Positions 1-8,778 of a DNA stretch of 64,000 nucleotides are shown in pieces (the stretch's first letter is position 1; every line of letters starts with the position of its first letter). The stretch is taken from the NCBI GenBank assembly GCA_005518205.2, contig RFFC02000010.1:145871-209870 (forward strand). The letters are read 5' to 3'. The notes below the pieces were generated by a model. It made no database searches. It was not told the DNA's origin and saw only the letters and a program-made list of their open reading frames with translations. Source of the DNA: Hormoscilla sp. GUM202 (GTDB lineage: Bacteria; Cyanobacteriota; Cyanobacteriia; Cyanobacteriales; Desertifilaceae). A program made the position numbers and the translations under genes.

Positions 1-272
1 GAGTACTTGAGTACTTAAGTACTGAGTCACGCCAAAGAATAACTGAGTTACTCCACGGAGTCAGCTTCCACTCCAAGGAATGAGTGAGTCACTCCACAAA
101 ATAACTGTTTTTATGTTCCAGAGCAACAATCGCCGCCCGAATCCTGCTTCCTGGTAGCTTTCAAAGCGAAGGGCAAAAAAACTGTTCCAACCTAATTCCT
201 CTAGGTTCATTGAAGTTTCCTCTAGGCAATTGCTTGTAACGGCAACACTCACAGAGGAAAGTGCATAGTAAA

Positions 273-595
273 GCGCGCTTTGCGCTTACTACAAAGTGCG
301 GAAGTTTGTCTTCGTTTCTTACTATCCACACGCTGTGAATAATAGCCGTTTTATTTCCGCGATTCATGGAAAAATTAATAATGTATTTTTGTCCGTACTG
401 GTTGGCTTTATCGGGAATTGCATCATAATTTTTTACCGCTTTTAATAATGCGGCTTTGAGTTATTCGACATCATCTACGTCAAGATCGAGGGCCGCCTTA
501 AATACACGAGCTTTGTGTTGACCATCTCCATGATTTTGATTGAGACAATAACCTGTAAGTTTGCGAGAGTCAATGACGGCTTTTGGAAGTTTCAC
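273..595 (-). pseudogene. DUF6883-like protein, broken by a nonsense codon
   Basis: The minus strand reads from a GTG at 595 (VKLPKAVIDSRKLTGY) into HKARVFKAALDLDVDDVE. It then meets a TAA at 461-463 and continues in the same frame as LKAALLKAVKNYDAIPDKA and IIHSVWIVRNEDKLPHF. This pattern (HKARVFKAAL, LKAALLKAV, SVWIVR) is what I know from the DUF6883 family, small proteins often found near toxin-like genes. The C-terminus runs into a short hairpin repeat near 264-295 and loses the expected ending. It is a dead gene; the family call is from memory of the motif. Confidence 0.55.
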
Positions 596-950
596 TTTAT
601 CACCCCAATTATATAGCGTTTCTCAAACAAATTAAGTCGTCTAATAAATTACTGTCAAAAATAATTATAATTTTATTTCGGCAAATTCAATGCGCTACAG
701 CTTAATAGGCTTTCATCCTCTACTCTTCCAAGAAAACTGTCTAATCTATCATAACACAGTTATTTTAGAGTTGCAGATGGGAAAGTGAGCGATCGCATCT
801 CCAGATGAGGCGATCGCTTAGCGCTAAAGCGCAACTACAAACTGAGACTGCGTTTGTAGTTATAATTAGGGAAAACCCGGGCCAGATGTCGCCCATTCAG
901 TTGCAGATGTTGGCCGAGAATAGAGGCGATCGCATCTCGGAAATCAGTAG
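596..950. other. Intergenic, no gene seen
   Basis: AT-rich sequence followed by HIP1 sites (780-830). Short open frames here have no family features. I see no convincing promoter, RNA or repeat beyond HIP1. Confidence 0.5.
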
Positions 951-1750
951 TCACGGCCAAGTCCCGTCCGGCAAACAACTGGGACTCTGCCAAACCTCAC
1001 CATAGACTTTACCACCGCGAAGATCGCCGCCCAAGATCCACATGACATTACCATGTCCGTGGTCGGTGCCACGGTTACCATTTTCCCGCACAGTCCGACC
1101 AAATTCCGACATTACCAGAATCACTGTATCGGCATAAAGAGACCCCAATTCTCTGACTAAAGTGGCTAAACTTTCTCCCAAAGGTTTTAAGTTTCTGGCT
1201 AGAGGTGGCTACTGACCTTGACTGCTGCCTTGGTTGACGTGGGTATCCCATCCACCCAAGGCTAAAAATGCTAATTGCGCTTGAGAATCACCCACCATCA
1301 CTCGTGCTAGCTTTTGCATATCCCCAGCAGCATTGACTGGAGATGGGGCACCCCGGTTAGCTGACATCATTTCCGACTGTAGATCCCCTAGCAGCAACTC
1401 CCTGGCCTCCCGACCTTCCTGATAAGCTTTGCTGATGGCATCGTCCCCGCTGTACAGGCGATCGAACCCTGCATTAATTCGAGTAAAGTCTACAGGCATT
1501 GGACTGGCGGCATTTCTTCCCAAAGGTAAATTTGCCACAGGCATTTTTCCCGTAAGAATGCGGGGAGTTGTGCCGCCCAAATTCACAGCTTGAGCAGGAG
1601 TCCCTTTGGGAAGAGTTGCTAACAGTCGATTCATCCAGCCATCGGTAGTGCTTTTCTCCCCTGGAGTGCCACTTTCCATGTAGTCCTGGGCATCAAAATG
1701 AGAGCGCGTTTCATCTGGGGAACCGCAAGCGTGGATAAATGCTAAACTGC
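951..1750 (-). pseudogene. DUF1501 (sulfatase-like secreted) protein, 5'-truncated and frameshifted
   Basis: The minus strand carries the body of a DUF1501 protein. The first recognisable residues are FIHACGSPDETRSHFDAQDY just above 1679, followed by a long frame to 1209 containing FLALGGWDTHVNQG, then the C-terminal part in another frame (VMSEFGRTVRENGNRGTDHG, 951-1181). The GWDTH and SEFGRT...GTDHG motifs are typical of the family, which is usually paired with a DUF1800 gene. The N-terminal third is missing and at least one frameshift lies near 1195, so this is a pseudogene. Confidence 0.7.
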
Positions 1751-2712
1751 GATTTTGCTAATTTGTAACTAATGTGACGGGCGGTGCTAGGATGGCTAGC
1801 TAATATATCTAAAGCTCGTTCTCCCTCTGCGATCCCGCTACCCTTAATGGTAGTTCCCAGGAAGACTTTATCACTGAAATCGTGACGATTAGCATCGAAA
1901 TGAAAGCCGCTGTTGTTTCCTGCTTGTCGAGGGGAACGAGTCATGCTCCATCCCGTAAAGATGCGAGCTAAAGCGACAATATCATCCTGACTGTAGCCAC
2001 CATCTACCCCCAGAGTATGCAGTTCCATTAATTCCCGGGCATAGTTCTCGTTCAGACCGCGAAATTTCCCACGGGGGCGCTTGCTGTTTGGAGCCGAATT
2101 CAGCCAGTTATCCAGATAGAATAGCATGGCGGGATGACGGGCGGTGGCTCCTAATAAATCCCGAAAATGACTGAAAACATGAGGTCGGATGGCTTCCCGT
2201 TCGTAGGCCCCCACCCAGAGGCGACTCAACCCATTACCTGCAAACACGTTAAAGTGGTTGAACCAGAATTCTACCATCACTTCTTCTAGTTGCCGATCGC
2301 TCCCGATCGCCCTCCTTAACCGCGCTTCCACAGACTGATCGAAGACCTTGCGAGTCCACATGCGGGAGTTGCGGCGCTTTTCCTGAGGAGACTGTTGACT
2401 ACCTTGCTGTAGAGTAGGATTCTTCAACAGTGCGACTGGACTCATCTGTAAAGTTTCTAACCCATCCAGTTGGCGGCGCAACTGGACCGAATAGGGGATA
2501 GATTCCGGTTGCAGCTGGGATTGAATGTAAGCTTTGATACCTGTGGCTGCAATGCGATCGATATCCCCCGGACGAGGACCAAAGCTGAGACGATTGAGAA
2601 CATGCAGAATTTTGGGGTCAACTTGAGCTGCGGCGCAACTGTGACTGGGGAGTCCGAACCACAGAATGACCCCTAAGAGAAAAGGTACAAACCAGTATTT
2701 TGGCGACAACAT
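1711..2712 (-). pseudogene. DUF1800 family secreted protein, C-terminally truncated
   Basis: A signal peptide (MLSPKYWFVPFLLGVILWFG...SCAAA) is followed by the DUF1800 pattern: HVLNRLSFGPRPGD, EFWFNHFNVF, ENYARELMELHTLGV, and IFTGWSM around residues 30-250. DUF1800 proteins are normally about 450 aa or longer and sit next to DUF1501. Here the frame ends after 333 residues, just after HISYKLAKS, and the sequence passes straight into the middle of the DUF1501 gene (junction near 1750). A deletion has removed the DUF1800 C-terminus and the DUF1501 N-terminus. Function in the family is unknown (exported, possibly cell-surface). Confidence 0.75.
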
Positions 2713-2867
2713 GGGGAAACCTACTCATTTCTAATAGTTTAGACGCAGAGTTTCAGCCTGAGTTTCAGAACTCTGGGATCGGACCTTAATATTTCTAGTA
2801 CATTTGACAATCTGACTGAGATCTATTATCATGGATATATCCAGCCTATATCGATGGAGTCAAAAAC

Positions 2868-3110
2868 ATGCCATCTGAGTTACATCTTCAAGCTCAAGTA
2901 TTACCGGGAAACAAGATTGAGATTCAGCACCCAGAACTCTCTGTCGGTGATACAGTGAAAGTATCGGTGTTATTGCCAGAAAAATATTCATCAAAACGAA
3001 GTTCTGTCCTCGAGATAATAGAAAGAATACACAATCAACGATCGTCGTCAACCAGTGCCGCAGAAATTGACAAGTATCTTGAAGAAGAGAGAAATTCATG
3101 GGACAGCTAA
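2868..3110 (+). CDS. Antitoxin of a VapBC-like module
   Basis: An 80-aa acidic protein whose first half (LHLQAQVLPGNKIEIQHPEL, VGDTVKVSVLLPE) looks like the short beta-strand DNA-binding part of cyanobacterial antitoxins. The C-terminal tail (SAAEIDKYLEEERNSWDS) resembles a toxin-wrapping region. Its end overlaps the start of the PIN-domain gene at 3098 by 13 bases, so the two are translationally coupled. The role as antitoxin rests mainly on this neighbour. It would bind and silence the toxin and probably repress the shared promoter upstream of 2868. Confidence 0.7.
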   Translation: MPSELHLQAQVLPGNKIEIQHPELSVGDTVKVSVLLPEKYSSKRSSVLEIIERIHNQRSSSTSAAEIDKYLEEERNSWDS

Positions 3111-3547
3111 TAATTCCATCATCTTCCCGTGTCTATATAGATACGGCAGTAGTGATTTATACCGTCGAAAACAACTCTGATTATTGGTCACTACTAGAAC
3201 CTCTATGGTTAAAATTTCAGACAGGGGAAATAGATATTATTAGCAGTGAACTTCTACTGATGGAGGTGCTAGTCCGTCCCTTGAGAAATGCTGATACTTC
3301 CCTAATTGCAGACTATGAAGAATTACTTTTATCGACAGAAATGCAGTTAATACCCATCAGCCAATCTCTTCTCAGGGAAGCAGCAAGTCTCCGCGCTAGT
3401 ACCGCTAACCTAAGAACACCGGATGCTATTCATGTAGCGACATCTTTCGTTGCTAATTGTACCCTGTTTCTGACCAATGATAAAGGACTTCGGAATGTGC
3501 CCAACCTCCCTATTACGATCCTTAGTGAAGTTCTCGAATCTGAATGA
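3098..3547 (+). CDS. PIN-domain ribonuclease toxin (VapC-like)
   Basis: 149 aa with the PIN layout: first acidic site in YIDTAVVIYTVE near the N-terminus, a central conserved Glu in SSELLLMEVLVRP, and the second acidic cluster in LRTPDAIHVATS followed by LFLTNDKGL. These are the metal-binding residues of the PIN nuclease fold, which in VapC toxins cuts RNA. The gene overlaps the preceding antitoxin, and a strong hairpin follows 60 bases downstream. All catalytic positions appear present, so the module may be functional. Confidence 0.85.
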   Translation: MGQLIIPSSSRVYIDTAVVIYTVENNSDYWSLLEPLWLKFQTGEIDIISSELLLMEVLVRPLRNADTSLIADYEELLLSTEMQLIPISQSLLREAASLRASTANLRTPDAIHVATSFVANCTLFLTNDKGLRNVPNLPITILSEVLESE

Positions 3548-3609
3548 GGATATATATCTCTTTGGGTACATATCACTTTAGCTGCGGGGATGGTTTCACT
3601 CTTTTGTCC

Positions 3610-3643
3610 AGAAACCCGGTTTTTACAGAAAGCCGGGTTTCTT
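3610..3643 (+). terminator. Hairpin terminator after the toxin-antitoxin pair
   Basis: A GC-rich inverted repeat (AGAAACCCGG ... CCGGGTTTCTT) lies 60 bases after the toxin stop and before the next gene. The short T run makes it a plausible intrinsic terminator. A similar sequence recurs near 41,100, so it may also belong to a repeat family. Confidence 0.55.
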
Positions 3644-3707
3644 AATTTGATGATTGCAATTGAGGGGACGGGATGGTATACTAATAATTGATGTGACATG
3701 GTGAGTT

Positions 3708-5414
3708 ATGGCAAGTAGAGAGAGTTTACGCCAATTGCTGCGAAATCTTGATAATCGCGGCTACAAAGCTTATAAAGAAATTCAGGGACGCTACCAGTTC
3801 CCGGAGTTGACCCTGATAATTGATTGGGTGCAAGCTGACCCCTTTGCTGCCCCGAGTCACTTACTGGTCCAGTTGCCTCATGCGATCGCGGGTTTTCCCC
3901 CTCAATTATATCAGACCCGATCGCGCCAAGTGGCCCTGCGCGATCGCCTCACCCGCGAGTTCGACATGGTAGCAAGGAAGATTAGCGAACGCCGGGGGAC
4001 TGGCAACAGTGGTTTAATTAGCATTGCCAAGACTGGGCAAGAAGTGATCGATCGCACGTCGGTGTTAATTACAGATAAATTTGTGGAAGCGCGTTTTTTT
4101 GTCGGATTACCGGCCAGCGGTCGCCGGATTTTGGGCTATCAAGCTGCCCAGATGCTATGCGAGGATCTGCCGGAAATTGTGGACAAGGCTCTCAAATATG
4201 GTAATTTGAATCCTAAGGCGATCGGGCGTCACGTGGAAACGGCGGAAGATGCTGATTGGCTGCGATCGCAGTTAACATCACGAGGACTGGTTGCTTTTGT
4301 AGCAGATGGGGCGATTTTGCCCCGCAGGAGTGGGGTAGATCCGCGCCCTCTTGCTGCTGATGCTATCAGTTTCAAGTCACCAGATTCCCTGCGAGTTGAG
4401 TTTAATTGTCCAAATCGCGGTACGATTACCGGAATGGGGATCCCTGTGGGGATAACTTTAATCGTGGGTGGGGGCTATCATGGCAAGTCTACCTTATTGA
4501 GAGCGATCGAACTAGGGGTTTACAATCACGTACCTGGTGATGGACGAGAGTTTGTGGTCACAAATTCGGCAGCGGTGAAAATTCGGGCTGAAGATGGACG
4601 CAGCGTGGCCGGAGTGGATATTTCGCCTTTTATCAATCATCTGCCCCAGTCCCGCCAAACAACAAATTTCTCTACTACCAATGCTAGCGGCAGTACCTCA
4701 CAAGCGGCTAATATTATTGAAGCTTTGGAAGCGGGTGCTGGGGTGCTGCTGGTGGATGAGGATACGGCGGCAACTAATTTTATGATTCGCGATCGCCGCA
4801 TGCAAGCCCTGATCGCTAAGAACAAAGAACCTATTACTCCCTTTATCGATAAGGTGGGTCAGTTGTCACGAGATGCAGGGGTGTCAACGATTATGGTAAT
4901 GGGAGGTAGTGGGGATTATTTTGATGTGGCAGATACGGCGATCGCGATGGAGAATTTTCAACCCCAGGAGGTGACGGCCCAGGCGAAGGCGATCGCGCGG
5001 GAATATGCGACCTCGCGGACGGCGGAAGGAGGTAAGTCCTTTGGCAAGATTACAGCCCGAGTGCCCTTATCGGAAAGTTTAGACCCTAGCAGAGGGAATA
5101 AATCGGTGAAATTGAAAGTCCGAGATGTGGATGGGGTAGTGTTTGGCAATGAGAATATAGATTTGTCGGCAGTAGAACAGATCGTAGAGGTGGGACAGTT
5201 GCGAGCGATCGCGGAGGCGATCGTATATGCTAAGGAGAAATATCTGGATGGAAAACATACGGTGGCCCAGATGCTAGATGGGACGATCGCAGACATTTCC
5301 AAAGGTGGTTTGGATGTGCTGACGCGGTTTCCCCAAGGAGATTTAGCGGAGTTCCGCCGCTTTGAGTTAGCTGCTGCTATTAACCGCCTGCGCACTCTGG
5401 AGGTCAAGTCTTAA
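3708..5414 (+). CDS. ABC-class P-loop ATPase (COG3044-like)
   Basis: 568 aa matching the stand-alone 'predicted ATPase of the ABC class' family. Visible motifs are Walker A GGGYHGKST (residues 254-262), an ABC-signature-like SGSTS (327-331) and Walker B GAGVLLVDED (343-352). The N-terminal ~230 residues form the family-specific domain (YQFPELTLIIDWVQADPFA). There are no membrane segments, so it is cytosolic and not a transporter. Its substrate is unknown. It stands alone, with the toxin-antitoxin terminator upstream. Confidence 0.85.
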   Translation: MASRESLRQLLRNLDNRGYKAYKEIQGRYQFPELTLIIDWVQADPFAAPSHLLVQLPHAIAGFPPQLYQTRSRQVALRDRLTREFDMVARKISERRGTGNSGLISIAKTGQEVIDRTSVLITDKFVEARFFVGLPASGRRILGYQAAQMLCEDLPEIVDKALKYGNLNPKAIGRHVETAEDADWLRSQLTSRGLVAFVADGAILPRRSGVDPRPLAADAISFKSPDSLRVEFNCPNRGTITGMGIPVGITLIVGGGYHGKSTLLRAIELGVYNHVPGDGREFVVTNSAAVKIRAEDGRSVAGVDISPFINHLPQSRQTTNFSTTNASGSTSQAANIIEALEAGAGVLLVDEDTAATNFMIRDRRMQALIAKNKEPITPFIDKVGQLSRDAGVSTIMVMGGSGDYFDVADTAIAMENFQPQEVTAQAKAIAREYATSRTAEGGKSFGKITARVPLSESLDPSRGNKSVKLKVRDVDGVVFGNENIDLSAVEQIVEVGQLRAIAEAIVYAKEKYLDGKHTVAQMLDGTIADISKGGLDVLTRFPQGDLAEFRRFELAAAINRLRTLEVKS

Positions 5415-5628
5415 GGATCCTGGGAGGGGCGATCGCCTCAGTTTGGGCTGCCAACTGATAAGTTTCCCGGTGCAGAACCGCAGTTTTAGCAAGGTCGGGA
5501 TAGCCAACACCCATGCCAAAAGTAAGTTAGTCATAGGTCTCACCTTGCCAGGTGGGCGATGCCCACCCACCCTACTATATCACTAGCTATAGCGAGTTAA
5601 AATTATCCGATTTTTACCAAACGGTAAG
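5415..5628. other. Intergenic with a short hairpin
   Basis: Contains a small inverted repeat, GGTGGGCGATGCCCACC, near 5551-5570, placed between convergent genes where it could terminate both. No gene seen. Confidence 0.4.
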
Positions 5629-6053
5629 TTATGTATCATTTGGCAAAACCTGAAAAGGCTGATTGTTACTTTCCCATGTTATCATATCTAAGTATAGTCG
5701 CGTTTTCCGAAAATACACTTCCTCGTAAGCAAGTCGTAAATTCCTTTCAAGACTATGGGGTTCAACATCAGCAGCTTTATTGGAACCAATTGCTTTGCGT
5801 AAGCCAAGAGACAGGATTTCTACTAAGTGGTGACCGCAGCAGACTTGCCAGCGATCGTGACTGTTGCTTCTTTTGTTCGTTAGTCGTTGTTGCAGTTCTT
5901 CGTCTTTCAAGGATAAGGCTTGGGATTTCTTCTTAACTTCTTGAATTAGTTTTAATTCATCAATTTCCAGGGTTCGATCGTCAACGAACTTGCTGAATGT
6001 TATCCCATCAAAGGTTAGATTTAATCCATCACACTGAGAAACCCAAAGCAGAT
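5629..6053 (-). pseudogene. DUF4435-like protein fragment, 5' end lost at an IS junction
   Basis: About 140 residues read on the minus strand: YLLWVSQCDGLNLTFDG, a charged helix (EVKKKSQALSLKDEELQQRL), WQVCCGHHLVEILSLGL, and a C-terminal LRLAYEEVYFRKTRLYLDM. The last part resembles the end of DUF4435 proteins, which usually follow an ATPase-like N-terminal region. The N-terminal part is missing because an IS630 element abuts the gene at 6055. The sequence on the far side of that IS is an IS1 remnant, not the rest of this gene, so DNA was lost at the junction. The family assignment is tentative. Confidence 0.45.
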
Positions 6054-6069
6054 ACATATTGTTCACAAG

Positions 6070-6618
6070 TTAGCTAGTACAATAACAGCATTTAGTAAAC
6101 CAGTTTTTAAACGTATTTGTTCCAATCAGCATTAGAGCAAGTTCAATTAACTTTTCTAGCGCCTCCATTGCTCGTGTTGGGAACATTCTGACCAGTGACT
6201 TAACCGTTGACCACAACATCTCAATAGGATTGAAGTCTGGTGAGTAGGGTGATAAATATTCTACTCTTGCTCCCGTAGCGACTATCAGTTCTTCGATACC
6301 TTTCATTTTATGGATATTAAGGTTATCCATAACTACCACATCCCCGGGATTCAGCTTCTCCACCAGGTCATGTTCAACAAAATCCTTAAAATCCTTACCT
6401 TTCATAGAGCCTTTAATTGCTTTTTTCGCCACAACCCTTTCAATACTTATTGCTCCGATTAACGTCATTTTCCTGCCCTTATAAAATGGTCTTAAATAGA
6501 ATGCCTTTTTACCTTTTTCACTCTCGTGTCCAGAGACGCCCACCGGCGCTCTCGGACACGACCTGGCCATTTCGCGACTCATCCCTATCCAGAAAGCTGC
6601 CTCATCAATAAATATCAA
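6070..6618 (-). CDS. IS630 transposase, C-terminal DDE part (ORF B)
   Basis: Carries the DDE catalytic core: FIDEAAFW (first Asp), VVMDNLNIHK (second Asp) and YSPDFNPIEMLWS (Glu). The frame opens after a TAA next to a run of nine A residues on the coding strand near 6710. Reading -1 there joins it to a middle segment in another frame (REHLLNEQDVYVSVGGMCEF). Slippage on the A run is a plausible way to make a fused transposase, as in other IS630 elements. Confidence 0.85.
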   Translation of the reverse strand: MIFIDEAAFWIGMSREMARSCPRAPVGVSGHESEKGKKAFYLRPFYKGRKMTLIGAISIERVVAKKAIKGSMKGKDFKDFVEHDLVEKLNPGDVVVMDNLNIHKMKGIEELIVATGARVEYLSPYSPDFNPIEMLWSTVKSLVRMFPTRAMEALEKLIELALMLIGTNTFKNWFTKCCYCTS

Positions 6619-6799
6619 TTTTCCCTGTGGGACATCTCGAACCCGCTCTCGGTAATCAACTCGCTGCTGTTGAACTGCTGGAGTTGCTACTTTTTCTGCC
6701 CGGTAAGTTTTTTTTTAAGAGTTAAGCCTTCTTTTTTTAGGAACTCACACATCCCCCCTACACTGACATAAACATCCTGCTCATTTAACAGATGTTCCC

Positions 6800-7051
6800 T
6801 CAGCCTACCGGACAATCTGGGTAATCTTTTACCATCTTCACGATCAAGTCTCGATAGGCTTCTAGCTTGCCCGGACGTTTGGGGCCGGGTTTTTTAGGGG
6901 TTAGATCTTGCGTTTCTCGATATTGTTTTATATAACTATGAACAGTAGCAGGACTGAGCATAAACTGCTCGGCAAGTTGCCTCCTCGAGCCTTTGCCCAA
7001 TTTATAAGCAGTGACGACTTTTTGTCTAAGGTCCAGAGAGTAACGTCCCAT
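6800..7051 (-). CDS. IS630 transposase, N-terminal helix-turn-helix part (ORF A)
   Basis: 83 aa: MGRYSLDLRQKVVTAYKLGK followed by the HTH RRQLAEQFMLSPATVHSYIK, the DNA-binding end of an IS630 transposase. The frame ends in DYPDCPVG, where a shift is needed to continue into the middle segment at about 6,805. The same shift is present in copy 2, so both copies come from an already shifted parent, or the shift is tolerated or programmed. Confidence 0.85.
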   Translation of the reverse strand: MGRYSLDLRQKVVTAYKLGKGSRRQLAEQFMLSPATVHSYIKQYRETQDLTPKKPGPKRPGKLEAYRDLIVKMVKDYPDCPVG

Positions 7052-7102
7052 AGCTGAATAAGGTCTGCATTGAGTATAGCTCTAGTTTAGCACAAAAATG
7101 TT

Positions 7103-7765
7103 CTACTTGTTTCCTGAACAAGCTGTAATTGAAAGCCTCAACATTTCTTCGGACTTTGAGTAACATAATGTTTTTCTTTTTAATCCAGCTCGATAATGTC
7201 TTAATCGACCTATTTCACATTCAACACGGGTCATGTAGGTTTTGCTGACTATATGGTCAATATATTCAATAAACATTGGATAAACAGGCCATCCATCAGT
7301 AACGTATAAAAAGCATTGCCAACATTTTATAATATCCCACATAGGCTTAAAAGTTTCTGCAGAACGATCGCCTAATACCCATGTTATAATCCCTGGCTTG
7401 AAATGATTTACGACTGTCCATAGCCACTTTTTATTCTTTTTTTTATTGACATAAGTATGCAACTCGTCAATTTCTGCAACCTCCGGAATATCGTAGTTTT
7501 CAGGGATTGACGGTAATTCTTTAGCTGCCTGTTTTACCCAATCAATTTGAGTATTATGGCTGACACCAGTTATCCTTTCAATACCTCGAAATCCATTGCC
7601 ATTAACGTACATTGTCAAACAATTTTTCTTGACATCTTCTGAATAACCGCGCGGATAATAATGTTCGAGAAACTGGCGACGACAATCTTTACAAATTCAA
7701 TTCTGTTTGCCGCGTCGGTGACCATTTTTATTGATGTTTTCAGAACCACATCTGGGACATTTCAT
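7103..7765 (-). pseudogene. IS1 family transposase, internal stop and lost C-terminus
   Basis: From ATG at 7765 the minus strand reads a zinc-finger start (MKCPRCGSENINKNGHRRGK), hits a TGA, then continues ICKDCRRQFLEHYYPRGYSE in the same frame. The DDE body follows: IAEIDELHTYV, TWVLGDRSAETF, YVTDGWPVY, LRHYRAGLKRKTLCYSKS. These are IS1-type features. The C-terminus runs into IS630 copy 1 and ends in the IS-derived tail ACSGNK. Inactive. Confidence 0.8.
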
Positions 7766-7923
7766 GTTCGACTCCTTTAGCTAATTCTTTCGCCTTACTA
7801 TCCATGATAACACATATTATGACTAGGTCGAAAACAAACATCATACTATACATAAATTCTGACTGTAAAATTGCAGATTATCATAATCTGCAATAACCCA
7901 TCATCCCGAAAATGTGCAACGCC
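7126..7923 (-). mobile_element. IS1 family element remnant
   Basis: The outer end is the terminal inverted repeat GGCGTTGCACATTTTCGGG (read on the minus strand from 7923). The same end motif bounds a short MITE at 63,158-63,271. The other end was lost at the IS630 junction at 7126. Confidence 0.7.
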
Positions 7924-7954
7924 TATTTGAAAATGTCGGCGTATTATTAATGGA

Positions 7955-7974
7955 CCGACGCTCTAGAGCGTCGG
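7955..7974. repeat. Perfect 20-bp palindrome
   Basis: CCGACGCTCTAGAGCGTCGG is self-complementary and directly abuts a GGGTGCATCCC repeat end at 7975. Confidence 0.8.
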
Positions 7975-8054
7975 GGGTGCATCCCAGATTTGCAAAGATA
8001 GCTATAGGGGCTCACAGCTTTGTTGCGCAAATTATGACATAAGTTTACAGGGAG
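7975..8054 (+). repeat. ISKra4-end-derived repeat, copy at 8.0 kb
   Basis: Starts GGGTGCATCCCAGATTTGC and runs to ATGACATAAGTTTACAG. It is about 80 bp and nearly identical to 9316-9395. The first bases match the terminal inverted repeat of the ISKra4 element at 37,005-38,591. It is joined to the truncated PIN gene. Confidence 0.75.
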
Positions 8055-8240
8055 CAGTTGAAGGCTACATCTCAGCATCTACTTTTGTTACAGACGTACA
8101 CTACATTATCCGTAAAGACAAGGAAATGGCACTAAATGCTGATTTCAGTGACTTGGAGGATGCTATTCAGTATTCTACTGCTGTAGTTAATCAATTGGAG
8201 GCGATCGTTACCCGGAACCCCAAAGATTTTCCCGTGGTTA
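8055..8240 (+). pseudogene. PIN-domain toxin remnant
   Basis: In-frame codons give GAVEGYISASTFVTDVHYIIRK, then after an internal loss MALNADFSDLEDAIQYSTAV and IVTRNPKDF. These are the middle and C-terminal motifs of a VapC-like PIN protein (DLEDAIQY, VTRNPKDF). The N-terminal catalytic Asp segment is missing, replaced by the repeat ending at 8054. After 8240 the frame runs into a palindromic repeat (GCGTTCCCTGG...). Confidence 0.65.
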
Positions 8241-8778
8241 CTCCGCTCACTGCAAGTCGTCGGATCCCCCAAACCCCCCTTGCGTTCCCTGGCTCTGCCA
8301 GGGAACGAGGCTATGCCTTACTCACATATTTCTTTACAATCTCAAATCCTTACACTGTCTTGATTTGAGACGAGAGCTTCAAAAAAGTTAACAATATGCT
8401 TCCACTAAGTTAACATTTTTATCAGTCCTCCGTGCGCGTAGCGCTGCGACGTCGGGACAAGGTGCCGAAAAATTAAATAACGATTAAATAAAACGACTCT
8501 TGCTTGGGCGCGTTGCTAATATTATATAGAGCCAGAGCTGGCAAGAATTCGACATTAATTGAGAATGATGAATTCCTGGGCCGCAGAAGAATTAAAATAT
8601 GCAGATGCTGTCGCCCACGGGTGGGGAGCATCTCACTTTTGCAATAAGTAGTTTTACTCAGGCAAAGTCTAAGTTGAGATAAGCGCAACGCTGCCTGAGG
8701 ACTTGATTAACATTTTCGAGTTTCCATTGAGCGCCTTTCGTTCTTGGCGAATCTTTGTCGATTTAGCAATGAGTACAA
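8241..8778. other. Decayed DNA with a palindromic repeat and an IS4-like N-terminal scrap
   Basis: Holds a GCGTTCCCTGG ... CCAGGGAACGAG hairpin (8283-8310). Plus-strand codons MMNSWAAEELKYAD at about 8570-8612 resemble the first residues of IS4-type transposases; the frame is lost at once. No intact gene. Confidence 0.4.

Larger units (their letters stand above)
6055..7125 (-). mobile_element. IS630 family element, copy 1 (1071 bp)
   Basis: Bounds were set by comparison with a second copy at 36,076-38,741. Both start CATATTGTTCACAAG, both end CTGAACAAGCTG, and both are flanked by the dinucleotide TA, the IS630 target. The ends are imperfect inverted repeats (CAtaTTGTTCA / CAgcTTGTTCA). The two copies have the same length once the nested element in copy 2 is removed. 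The flanks of copy 1 do not join into one gene, which suggests a deletion next to the insertion. Confidence 0.9.
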
